Source of the DNA: Microbacterium sp. JZ31
Lineage (GTDB): Bacteria; Actinomycetota; Actinomycetes; Actinomycetales; Microbacteriaceae
NCBI RefSeq assembly: GCF_016805985.1
Contig: NZ_CP017661.1
Span: 2,418,001 to 2,482,000, forward strand
Direction: 5' to 3'
Length of the DNA: 64,000 bases
Shown here: piece after piece, positions 1 to 7,709 of the stretch
How the letters are laid out: the number at the start of each line of letters is the position of its first letter
Numbering within the stretch: position 1 is the first letter of the stretch
Program-made: the position numbers and the translations under genes
The notes under the pieces: model-generated
The model's input: the letters and a program-made list of their open reading frames with translations, nothing else
Database searches by the model: none
What the model was told of the DNA's origin: nothing

Positions 1-771
1 GGCCTGGCGCCGCTGAACGTGTTCGGCTCGCTGGCGCTGTTCAGCCTCATCGGCCTGCTCGTCTCCGTCTGGCTGCCCGCCGCGCCCGTCGCGGCGCCGC
101 AGGCGGGCGCCGCGATCGCCGAGGCCGTGCCGATCGAGGTCGCCCCGACGGGCACCGTCCGCGCACCGCGCCCCGCCTCGCGCGCCGTCACGATCGCGGG
201 CTTCGGACTGCTCGCGGTGTTCGCGCTCTGGGCCGTCAGCGAGGACTCGCTCTGGGCCATGGCCGGAGTCATGGGCGCCGACCTCGCGGGCCTGACGCCC
301 GAGGGCCTCGGCATCGCCCTCAGCGGCTCGACCGCGGGAGGCCTGCTCGGCTCGCTCGCGCTCATGATCCTCGGCGACCGCCTGGGCCGCGCCGTGCCGC
401 TCGTCGTCCTGCTCGTCGCGGGCGGCGCCCTGAAGATCGCCGAGGGCTTCGTCACCGACCCGACCGTGTTCATCGTCGTCTTCATCGCGTGGAACACGAT
501 CTACGCCGTCGCGTTCATGTACTTCGTCGCGACGTCCGCCGCGCTGGATGCCGACGGCCGCTGGTCGGGCCCGCTGTTCGCCGTCTACCTGGTGGGCTCC
601 GCGCTCACGCCGGTGATCGGCGCCGCGCTCGTGGGCGTCTTCGGGTACCAAGGCTTCGCCATCACGCTCGGCGTCGCGAGCTTCGTGCTGGCCGTCCCCG
701 CCGGCGCGATCGCACTGCTCTCCACCCGGCTCGACCGCGCCGCGGCGCGCGAGATGGAGACCGTCGCATGA
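1..771 (+). CDS. MFS transporter, C-terminal part (5' end outside window)
   Basis: The reading frame is open from base 1 to the TGA at 769-771, so the gene begins to the left of the window; 256 residues are visible. They form a hydrophobic protein with about seven membrane-spanning stretches, a cytoplasmic loop rich in Ala/Pro/Val near residues 25-60, and a GDRLGRAVP motif near residue 125 that matches the loop 2-3 / 8-9 signature of major facilitator transporters. The substrate cannot be read from the sequence. The stop overlaps the start of the amidohydrolase gene (ATGA), so the two are probably co-translated, which suggests transport of a substrate handled by that hydrolase. This functional link is inference. 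Confidence 0.75.
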   Translation, partial: GLAPLNVFGSLALFSLIGLLVSVWLPAAPVAAPQAGAAIAEAVPIEVAPTGTVRAPRPASRAVTIAGFGLLAVFALWAVSEDSLWAMAGVMGADLAGLTPEGLGIALSGSTAGGLLGSLALMILGDRLGRAVPLVVLLVAGGALKIAEGFVTDPTVFIVVFIAWNTIYAVAFMYFVATSAALDADGRWSGPLFAVYLVGSALTPVIGAALVGVFGYQGFAITLGVASFVLAVPAGAIALLSTRLDRAAAREMETVA

Positions 772-2375
772 CCCGCACGCTCTATCGCCATGCACGCGTG
801 TTCACGGCCGACGAGCGGGGCTTCGCCGAGGCGCTCGTCGTGGACGGTGCGCGCATCGCGTTCGTCGGCACGGAGGCGGATGCCGTCGCGCAGGCGGGAC
901 CGACCGCCGCGTCCGTCGACCTCGAGGGACGCCTCGTGCTGCCCGGCTTCGTCGACGCGCACACGCACCTGCTGATGACGGGAGACGCGCTCGGTCAGGT
1001 CGGCCTGACGCACGCGCGGACGCTCGCCGACATCCAGGATCTGCTCCGCCGGGCGCGCGCGGAGGGTGCGGACGACGCGCCCCTGCGGGGACGCGGCTGG
1101 CTCTTCGACGCGGTGCCGGGCGGACGGCCGACCGCCGCGATGATCGACGAGGCGGTCGCCGACGTGCCCGTCTACCTCGACGCGAACGACTACCACTCGT
1201 GCTGGGTCAACTCGTCGGCGCTCGCCGAGCTCGGCATCACGCGCGAGACGCCGGATCCGATCGGCGGACGCATCGGACGCGACGCGCACGGCGAGCCGGA
1301 CGGCATGCTCTACGAGACCGCCGCGCAGCAGTTCGCGTGGGCGCACCGCGACGCGACGACGACCGACGCGCAGCGGGACGCGTCGGTCGAGCGCGTGATC
1401 GCGGCCTACCTCGCCGCCGGCGTCACGGGCGTGGTCGACATGGCGTTCGACGCGCACGGCCTGGCGGCGTTCGAGCGGGCGCACGCGCGCCGCGGCGGCT
1501 CTCTCCCCCTGCGCGTGGCCGCCCACTGGTTCGTGGCCAACACGGGAGACGACGACGCGAACCTCGCCCAGGTCGCGCGCGCCGCGGAGCTCGCCGCGGC
1601 CTCGGGCGCCGTGCGCGTGGTCGGCATCAAGCTGGTGCTGGACGGCACGATCGACGCCTGCACGGCCGCGATGCGCGATTCGTACGCGAACGGCTCGAAC
1701 GCCGAGCCGATCTGGCCCGCCGAGCGGCTGGACCCGGTGGTGGCCGCCGCCGACGCCGCCGGCATGCAGATCGCGCTGCACGCGATCGGCGACGCGGCGA
1801 GCACCATGGCCCTCGACGCGATCGAGCACGCGATCGCCGCGAACGGCCCGCGCCCGCGCCGGCACCGCATCGAGCACCTCGAGTACGCCGCCCCCGGCAC
1901 CGCCGAGCGCATGGCCCGGCTCGGCGTCACGGCGTCGATGCAGCCGGTCCACGCCGACCCGGCCATCTTCGCCAACTGGGCCGCTCAGCTCGGCGACGCG
2001 CGCGCCGAGCGCGGCTTCGCCTGGCGCGAGTACGAGGAGGCCGGCGCGCTCCTCGCGTTCTCGACCGACGCGCCCACGGCCCCACTCGACGCGCTCGCGA
2101 ACATGTACGTGGCCGCCACGCGTGCCTCCGCCCTGGACCCGGCCGTGCCCGCCGTGCACCCGCAGCAGGCCGTGCCGCTGGATCGCGCGCTGGCCCACGC
2201 GACGCGGGACGCCGCGACGTCGATCGGCGACGGATCGTGGCGCGGGCGCCTCGCACCCGGCTACGCCGCCGACTTCGCGGTGGTCGACGCCGATCCGTTC
2301 GGCGATCCGGCCGCGCTGCTGAGCGCACGCGTGGTCCGGACCGTCGTGGACGGGCGCACGGCCTTCGAGGAGTAG
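768..2375 (+). CDS. Amidohydrolase, YtcJ-like metal-dependent hydrolase
   Basis: A 535-residue protein of the amidohydrolase superfamily, YtcJ/amidohydrolase_3 type. An N-terminal beta-sandwich segment is followed by the metal-binding HxH (DAHTHL, His65 and His67). Further in are a Lys-containing VVGIKLVLDG segment, a His in IALHAIGDAA, a His in HRIEHLEY and an Asp in AFSTDAP, the usual ligand set for a TIM-barrel zinc hydrolase. The C-terminus returns to the beta-sandwich (GYAADFAVVDADP). The ATG at 768 was chosen because it overlaps the preceding stop and starts the typical N-terminus; an upstream in-frame extension is out-of-frame transporter sequence. Real substrates of this family are mostly unknown; N-substituted formamides or cyclic amides are possible. 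Confidence 0.88.
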   Translation: MTRTLYRHARVFTADERGFAEALVVDGARIAFVGTEADAVAQAGPTAASVDLEGRLVLPGFVDAHTHLLMTGDALGQVGLTHARTLADIQDLLRRARAEGADDAPLRGRGWLFDAVPGGRPTAAMIDEAVADVPVYLDANDYHSCWVNSSALAELGITRETPDPIGGRIGRDAHGEPDGMLYETAAQQFAWAHRDATTTDAQRDASVERVIAAYLAAGVTGVVDMAFDAHGLAAFERAHARRGGSLPLRVAAHWFVANTGDDDANLAQVARAAELAAASGAVRVVGIKLVLDGTIDACTAAMRDSYANGSNAEPIWPAERLDPVVAAADAAGMQIALHAIGDAASTMALDAIEHAIAANGPRPRRHRIEHLEYAAPGTAERMARLGVTASMQPVHADPAIFANWAAQLGDARAERGFAWREYEEAGALLAFSTDAPTAPLDALANMYVAATRASALDPAVPAVHPQQAVPLDRALAHATRDAATSIGDGSWRGRLAPGYAADFAVVDADPFGDPAALLSARVVRTVVDGRTAFEE

Positions 2376-2379
2376 CGGC

Positions 2380-2985
2380 TCAGGCGCCGAGCATGCCCTC
2401 GACCGCCCGCAGCAGCAGCGCGGAGCGGTCGGAGCCGGCGCCCCAGCGGACGAGGCCCTGTGCACCTGTGCCGTCGATCATGGCCAGCACCTGCCAGGCG
2501 GCCCCGGCCGCGTCGGCCACGCGGAAGTCGCGCGTCGCGAGCCCGGCCTCGACGACGTCCTGCACGAGGCGCTGCCACGCGTCCATCTGGGTGCGCACGG
2601 CCGCCGCCAGCGCGTCGTTGCGGCGGCCGAGCGCCCACGCCTCGACCCACACGGCGGTCACCTCGTCGCGCTCGCCGCTTGCGAGCGTCCGGATGAGCGC
2701 GGCGAGCGCCGCACGGGGATCTCCCGCTCCCGCCACGATCGCGGTCACCTCGTCGAGCTCGCGCGCCACGATGCCCGCGAACGCGTCGGCGACGAGCGCG
2801 TCCATCCCGTCATCCGCGTAGTGCGCCACGAGCGCGGGGGCGACGCCGGCGCGGGCGGCGACCGCGCGCAGGGTCACGGCGCCGAGGCCGTCGGCGAGCG
2901 CCACGGCGCGCGCCGCGTCGGCGATCGCGGCGCGGCGCTCCTCCGGGGCGCGGCGCGGGGCGCGCGGGCGTGATGCGGTTGACAC
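2380..2985 (-). CDS. TetR-family transcriptional regulator
   Basis: A 201-residue regulator. Residues about 15-62 form the TetR helix-turn-helix (RAAIADAARAVALADG, then VTLRAVAARAGVAPALVAHY), and the rest is an alpha-helical ligand-binding domain. The start is a GTG. It is transcribed away from the agmatine deiminase-like gene, and the only strong symmetrical site in the gap is the perfect palindrome at 3014-3033. By the usual logic of TetR genes it should repress the divergent deiminase-amidase pair and itself; an amine or amide effector is plausible. Its 3' end lies 4 bp from the convergent amidohydrolase gene. Confidence 0.85.
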   Translation of the reverse strand: MSTASRPRAPRRAPEERRAAIADAARAVALADGLGAVTLRAVAARAGVAPALVAHYADDGMDALVADAFAGIVARELDEVTAIVAGAGDPRAALAALIRTLASGERDEVTAVWVEAWALGRRNDALAAAVRTQMDAWQRLVQDVVEAGLATRDFRVADAAGAAWQVLAMIDGTGAQGLVRWGAGSDRSALLLRAVEGMLGA

Positions 2986-3013
2986 CCTGCCAGCGTAGCC
3001 GTTAGCGTCGACT

Positions 3014-3033
3014 TATTGATCGCATGATCAATA
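3014..3033. promoter_or_regulatory. Probable TetR operator palindrome
   Basis: Perfect inverted repeat TATTGATC-GCAT-GATCAATA, arms of 8 bp with a 4-bp spacer, in the 62-bp gap between the divergent TetR gene and the agmatine deiminase-like gene. It is AT-rich against a very GC-rich background, which is typical for a TetR operator. It sits 15 bp upstream of the chosen start of the deiminase gene, so a bound repressor would block transcription initiation or early elongation. Confidence 0.7.
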
Positions 3034-3047
3034 GAACGGAGACCCGG

Positions 3048-4103
3048 ATGTCCTGGCGCATGCCCGCAGAGACCGCGCCGCACGAGCGCACCTGGATGGC
3101 CTTCCCGCGCGTGGGCCCGACGCTCGGCGAGAGCGACGTCGAGCGCGAAGCCGGCTACGCCGCGTGGGCGGCCGTCGCGCACGCGGTCTCCCGCTTCGAG
3201 CCCGTGACGATGCTCGTCGACCCGAGCGAGATCGGTCGCGCCCGGCGCATCCTTCCGGCCGACATCGAGCTGATCGAGGCGCCGGTCGACGAGTTCTGGA
3301 TGCGCGATCACGGCCCGACGTTCGTCACGGACGGCGAGCGCCTGGGCGCGGTCGACTGGGTCTTCAACGGGTGGGGCGCCCCCGACTGGGCGCAGTGGCA
3401 GCTGTCCGCGGCGCACGCGCGGCTGATCGCCGAGCATGTCGGCGCGGAGGTCCTCTCGTCGCTGCTCGTGAACGAGGGCGGCGGCATCCACGTCGACGGC
3501 GAGGGCACGGTGCTCGTCACCGACACCGTGCAGCTCGACCCGCGCCGCAACCCGTTCGCCGACCGCGCGCGGGTCGAGGCCGAGCTGGCCCGCACCCTGG
3601 GCGCGACGCGCGCGGTCTGGCTGCCGCGCGGCCTCACGCGCGACTATGACGACTTCGGCACGAACGGCCACGTCGACATCGTCGCGACCATCCCCTCCCC
3701 CGGGCGGCTGCTGCTGCACGACCAGCAGGATGCGGCGCATCCGGATCACGTGGTCACGCGCCAGCTGCGCGACATCCTGCAGGACCAGACGGATGCCGCC
3801 GGACGCCGGTTCGAGATCGTCGACCTGCCCGCCCCCGCCACGCTGACGGACGGGCACGGCCCCGTCGACTGGAGCTACGTCAACCACCTCGTCGTGAACG
3901 GCGGCGTGATCGCCTGCGGATTCGGCGAGCCCGAGGCCGACGCCCGCGCCGCCGCGATCCTCGCGGACGAGTACCCGGGCCGCGAGGTCGTGACCGTGGA
4001 CGCGCGCGAGATCTTCGCGCGTGGCGGCGGCATCCACTGCATCACGCAGCAGCAGCCCGCCCTCGCCGCGGTCCCGCAGCGTGCGCAGGGGGACGTCCGA
4101 TGA
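3048..4103 (+). CDS. Agmatine deiminase / peptidyl-arginine deiminase family protein
   Basis: A 351-residue member of the guanidine-group-modifying fold (agmatine deiminase, PAD_porph family), expected to convert agmatine to N-carbamoylputrescine and ammonia in the cytoplasm. Seen motifs: WMRDHGPTFV with the acidic/His catalytic residues, NEGGGIHVDGEG, a GHVDIVAT segment, and the C-terminal GGGIHCITQQ carrying the catalytic Cys331. ATG 3048 was chosen over the ATG at 3024 because it has a GGAGA ribosome site at 3038-3042, while the upstream ATG lies inside the operator. The stop overlaps the amidase start (ATGA). A putrescine operon lies just downstream on the other strand, which supports a role in arginine-derived polyamine use. 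Confidence 0.85.
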   Translation: MSWRMPAETAPHERTWMAFPRVGPTLGESDVEREAGYAAWAAVAHAVSRFEPVTMLVDPSEIGRARRILPADIELIEAPVDEFWMRDHGPTFVTDGERLGAVDWVFNGWGAPDWAQWQLSAAHARLIAEHVGAEVLSSLLVNEGGGIHVDGEGTVLVTDTVQLDPRRNPFADRARVEAELARTLGATRAVWLPRGLTRDYDDFGTNGHVDIVATIPSPGRLLLHDQQDAAHPDHVVTRQLRDILQDQTDAAGRRFEIVDLPAPATLTDGHGPVDWSYVNHLVVNGGVIACGFGEPEADARAAAILADEYPGREVVTVDAREIFARGGGIHCITQQQPALAAVPQRAQGDVR

Positions 4104-5779
4104 TCGAGGTGCACGAGGCGACGATCGCCGACCTGCGCGCCGCGCTCGAGGACGGCCGCACCACGGCGGTCGCGCTCGTCGAGGCGTACCTCGCTCGCAT
4201 CGCCGCGTACGACGGGGAGCTGAACGCCGTCGTGGTGCGCAACCCGGAGGCCGTCACCGAAGCGCGCGCGTCGGACGAGCGCCGCGCGGCCGGAGAGTCC
4301 CTCGGCCCGCTCGACGGCATCCCCTACACCGCCAAGGACAGCTACCTCGTGCGCGGCCTCACCGCCGCGGCGGGGAGCCCCGCGTTCGCCGACCTGGTCG
4401 CGCAGCGCGACGCGTTCGCGATCGAGCGGCTGCGCGCGGGCGGTGCGATCTGCCTGGGCCTGACGAACATGCCCCCCATGGCGAACGGCGGCATGCAGCG
4501 TGGGCTGTACGGCCGCGCCGAGAGCCCCTACAACCGCGCGTACCTCACGAGCGCGTTCGGCTCCGGCTCGTCCAACGGCTCCGGCACCGCGACGGCGGCG
4601 AGCTTCGCGGCCTTCGGGCTCGGCGAGGAGACGTGGTCGAGCGGCCGCGCGCCGGCGTCGTGCAACGCGCTGTGCGCGTACACGCCGTCGCGGGGCGTGA
4701 TCTCGGTGCGCGGCAACTGGCCGCTCGTGCCGACGATGGACGTCGTCGTGCCGCACACGCGCACCATGGCCGACCTGCTCGAGCTGCTGGACGTCGTGGT
4801 CGCTCCCGATCCCGACACGCGCGGCGACTTCTGGCGCTCCCAGCCATGGGTGCCGGTTCCGCCCGTCTCCCGTCCCGCGTCGTACCCCGCGCTCGCGCGC
4901 GAGGCCTCGCTCGCGGGGCGTCGGATCGGCGTCCCGCGCATGTACATCGGACGCGATCCGGAGGCCGGCACGAACCCGGACGGCGGCATCGGCGGGTCCA
5001 CGGGAAAGCGGATCGTCACCCGCCCTTCCGTCCTCGGCCTGTGGGCCGACGCGCGCGCGGCGCTCGAGGCGGCCGGCGCCGAAGTCGTCGAGGTCGCCTT
5101 CCCGCTCGTGACGAACTACGAGGGCGACCGCCCCGGCGCGCCGACGATCCGGACGCGCGGCATCGTCCCGCCGGAGTACCTCGACCGGGAGATCCTCGAC
5201 CTGTCGGCCTGGGCGTGGGACGACTTCCTCGCGGCCAACGGCGATCCGGCCCTCCCGGGGCTGGCAGAGGTCGACGGCGCGGCGATCTTCCCCGCGCCCG
5301 AGGGCGCGCTCCCCGACCGCTACTCGGGCTTCGACGACGACATCGCGGCGTACCCGGACTGGGTGCGCGCGCATCCCGGCACGACGCTGCAGGACTTCGC
5401 CGACCTCGCTGCGGGCCTCGCGGGCCTCGAGGAGACGCGCCGGATCGACCTGGAGCGCTGGATGGACGACCTCGGCCTCGACGCGGTCGCGTTCCCCGCC
5501 ATGGCGGACGTCGCGCCGGCCGACATGGACGTGGATCCCGCGTCCGCCGACCTCGGCTGGCGCAACGGCGTATGGGTCGCGAACGGCAATCTCGCGATCC
5601 GCCACCTGGGCGTGCCGACCGTCACGGTGCCCATGGGCACGATGCCCGACACCCGGATGCCCGCAGGCCTGACGTTCGCGGGGCGCGCGTACGACGACGC
5701 CGCGCTGCTGGCGCTCGCGGCGGCGTTCGAGGCGACCGGCTCGCGCCGCACTCCTCCCCCGCTCACGCCCCCGCTCTGA
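4100..5779 (+). CDS. Amidase-signature family amidase
   Basis: A 559-residue amidase-signature enzyme that hydrolyses a carboxamide. The catalytic Lys is in PYTAKDSYLVRG, the cis-Ser region is GSGSSNGSGTATAASF, and the nucleophile region TWSSGRAPAS aligns with the family's TGGSxRxPA, with the Ser kept but the flanking Gly pair changed to Trp-Ser. There is an extra hydrophilic insert near residues 250-330. It is translationally coupled to the agmatine deiminase-like gene and shares its operator. No nitrilase-type N-carbamoylputrescine amidase is present, so this enzyme may take that step, or may act on another amide; that is inference. The array of 90-bp repeats begins 11 bp after its stop. 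Confidence 0.85.
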   Translation: MIEVHEATIADLRAALEDGRTTAVALVEAYLARIAAYDGELNAVVVRNPEAVTEARASDERRAAGESLGPLDGIPYTAKDSYLVRGLTAAAGSPAFADLVAQRDAFAIERLRAGGAICLGLTNMPPMANGGMQRGLYGRAESPYNRAYLTSAFGSGSSNGSGTATAASFAAFGLGEETWSSGRAPASCNALCAYTPSRGVISVRGNWPLVPTMDVVVPHTRTMADLLELLDVVVAPDPDTRGDFWRSQPWVPVPPVSRPASYPALAREASLAGRRIGVPRMYIGRDPEAGTNPDGGIGGSTGKRIVTRPSVLGLWADARAALEAAGAEVVEVAFPLVTNYEGDRPGAPTIRTRGIVPPEYLDREILDLSAWAWDDFLAANGDPALPGLAEVDGAAIFPAPEGALPDRYSGFDDDIAAYPDWVRAHPGTTLQDFADLAAGLAGLEETRRIDLERWMDDLGLDAVAFPAMADVAPADMDVDPASADLGWRNGVWVANGNLAIRHLGVPTVTVPMGTMPDTRMPAGLTFAGRAYDDAALLALAAAFEATGSRRTPPPLTPPL

Positions 5780-5789
5780 CCCACCCCGC

Positions 5790-6285
5790 CCGCTGGTTGA
5801 GCGAGAGCGCGCAGCGGCAGGGACCGGCCCGTTTCGACTCGCTCCGCTCGCTCAACGAACAACAGGGAAAACAACCCCCTGCTGGTTGAGCGAGGGAGCG
5901 CAGCGACAGGGACCGGCCCGTTTCGACTCGCTTCGCTCGCTCAACGAACAACAGGGAAAACACCCCGCCCGCTGGTTGAGCGAGAGAGCGCAGCGGCAGG
6001 GACCGGCCCGTTTCGACTCGATTCGCTCGCTCAACGAACAACAGGGAAAACACCCCGCCCGCTGGTTGAGCGAGAGAGCGCAGCGGCAGGGACCGGCTCG
6101 TTTCGACTCGATTCGCTCGCTCAACGAACAACAGGGGAAACACCCCGCCCTATGGTTGAGCGAGAGAGCGCAGCGACAGGGACCGGCCCGTTTCGACTCG
6201 CTTCGCTCGCTCAACGAACAACAGGGAAAACAACCCGCCTGCTGGTTGAGCGAGGGAGCGCAGCGACCGAGTCGAAACCGCCCGG
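5790..6285. repeat. Array of 90-bp tandem repeats (five full, one partial) made of inverted GTTGAGCGAG elements
   Basis: Units start (TGGTTGAGCGAG) at about 5794, 5883, 5973, 6063, 6153 and 6243, i.e. a period of 89 then 90 bp. Each unit holds an element starting GGTTGAGCGAG and, about 65 bp on, its inverse ending CTCGCTCAACGA, so every unit can fold into a hairpin with a 10-bp stem. The sixth copy is short and ends in GAGTCGAAAC, the other end of the basic element. Units differ by only a few bases. The array fills the gap between convergent genes. Because 90 is a multiple of 3, several frames stay open on both strands, but these ORFs have no ribosome sites or protein-like character and I do not call them genes. 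Confidence 0.9.
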
Positions 6286-6295
6286 ACCGACGAAC

Positions 6296-6326
6296 GGGGG
6301 CGGGGAAGGATTCCTTCCCCGCCCCC
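6296..6326 (-). terminator. Strong terminator hairpin of the putrescine/GABA operon
   Basis: A 15-bp perfect inverted repeat (arms 6296-6310 and 6312-6326, GGGGGCGGGGAAGGA and its complement) around a single central base, so the real loop is 3-5 nt. It lies 24 bp past the stop of the aldehyde dehydrogenase gene. There is no clear U tract, as is common in high-GC actinobacteria. Confidence 0.75.
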
Positions 6327-6350
6327 TGGGGGTTCTCGCGTGTGCGGCTC

Positions 6351-7709
6351 TCAGGCCACGCGGATGAGCTTCTTGTTCACGAACTCGTCGGCCGCGAGCA
6401 GGCCCAGCTCGCGCGAGGTGCCGCTGCGCTTCACGCCGCCGAACGGCAGCTCGGGGCTGTCGGCGAGCACGCAGTTGACGTAGACCATGCCCGCCTCGAT
6501 CGCGTCCGCGACGCGGCCGGCCTGGGCCGGGTCCGTCGAGAACACGTACGAGCCGAGGCCGAACGGGGTGTCGTTCGCGATGCGCACGGCGTCCGCCTCG
6601 TCGGCCGCGCGGTAGACGACGCCGACCGGGCCGAACAGCTCCTCGCGGTACACGTCCATGTCGGGCGTCACGCCGGTGAGCACGGTCGCGGGGAAGAACG
6701 CGCCGTCCCGCGTGCCGCCGACCGCGACCTGCGCGCCCTGCGCCACCGCCGAGTCGACCTGCTCCTGCAGCCGCTCGGCCGCTGCGAGCGACGACAGCGG
6801 GCCGAGCACGGTGTCCTCGTCCGTCGGGTCGCCCACCTTGGCGGCAGCCATCGCCGCCGTGAACTTCTCGACGAAGGCGTCGTACAGCTCGTCGACCACG
6901 ATGAAGCGCTTGGCGGCGTTGCAGGACTGGCCGGTGTTGTCCAGGCGCGCGTCCACCGCGTTCTGCACGACCGTGTCGAGGTCGTCCGTCGACAGCAGCA
7001 CGAACGGATCCGATCCGCCCAGCTCGAGCGCGACCTTCTTCAGGTGCTGCCCCGCGAGCGACGCGACGGCCGCGCCGGCGCGCTCGGATCCGGTCACCGA
7101 GACGCCCTGCACGCGCGGGTCGGCGATGATCGTCGCGGCCTGCTCGTTCGAGGCGTACACGTTCACGTAGCCGCCCTCGGGCAGGCCCGCGTCGGCGTAG
7201 ATGCCCGCGAGGATCGCGGACGACTCGGGGCACTGCGGCGCGTGCTTCAGGATGATCGTGTTGCCGATCACGAGGTTCGGCGCGGCGAAGCGCGCGACCT
7301 GGTACGCCGGGAAGTTCCACGGCATGATCCCGAGCAGCACGCCCAGCGGGGCGCGGCGCACGACCGCGCTGCCCTCGCCGAGGATGTCGATCGGCTGATC
7401 CGCCGTGATCTTCTCGGCGCTGTCGGCGTAGAACTCCACGATGTCCGCCGCGAAGTCGACCTCGCCGCGCGAGGCCTCGAGCGGCTTGCCCATCTCGCGC
7501 GTCATGGCGGCCGCGAGCTCCTCGCGGCGCGCGCGGTGCAGCTCGGCGATGCGGCGTACGACCGCCGCGCGGTCCGCGACCGGCGTGGCGCGCCAGGCCT
7601 GGAAGCCCGCGTGCGCCGTGGCGATCGCGTCCTGGATCTCGGCGTCGGTGGCCTCGGGGTACTCCGCCACCGTCTCGCCGGTGGCGGGGTTCACGACTGC
7701 GTAGGTCAT
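6351..7709 (-). CDS. NAD(P)-dependent aldehyde dehydrogenase (succinate-semialdehyde / 4-aminobutanal type)
   Basis: A 452-residue aldehyde dehydrogenase close in length and motifs to the Sad/GabD group. The NAD-binding region includes GIMPWNFP near 127-134; the general base Glu229 is in VALELGGSDPF, and the catalytic Cys263 is in NTGQSCNAAKR. It is the last gene of the gabT-puo-permease operon and its start overlaps the permease stop (ATGA). In this context it should oxidise 4-aminobutanal formed by putrescine oxidase to GABA, or succinate semialdehyde formed by GabT to succinate, or both, since no second dehydrogenase is in the operon. The sequence alone does not settle which. A strong hairpin follows. 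Confidence 0.87.
   Translation of the reverse strand: MTYAVVNPATGETVAEYPEATDAEIQDAIATAHAGFQAWRATPVADRAAVVRRIAELHRARREELAAAMTREMGKPLEASRGEVDFAADIVEFYADSAEKITADQPIDILGEGSAVVRRAPLGVLLGIMPWNFPAYQVARFAAPNLVIGNTIILKHAPQCPESSAILAGIYADAGLPEGGYVNVYASNEQAATIIADPRVQGVSVTGSERAGAAVASLAGQHLKKVALELGGSDPFVLLSTDDLDTVVQNAVDARLDNTGQSCNAAKRFIVVDELYDAFVEKFTAAMAAAKVGDPTDEDTVLGPLSSLAAAERLQEQVDSAVAQGAQVAVGGTRDGAFFPATVLTGVTPDMDVYREELFGPVGVVYRAADEADAVRIANDTPFGLGSYVFSTDPAQAGRVADAIEAGMVYVNCVLADSPELPFGGVKRSGTSRELGLLAADEFVNKKLIRVA

Noticed and set aside
5790..6285. CRISPR-like appearance of the repeat array
   Set aside because: The 90-bp units are repeated whole; there are no unique spacers between short repeats and no cas genes.
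5886..6285. Proteins encoded by the repeat array on either strand
   Set aside because: Frames stay open only because the period is a multiple of three; there is no ribosome site, and the sequence is a low-complexity translation of inverted repeats.
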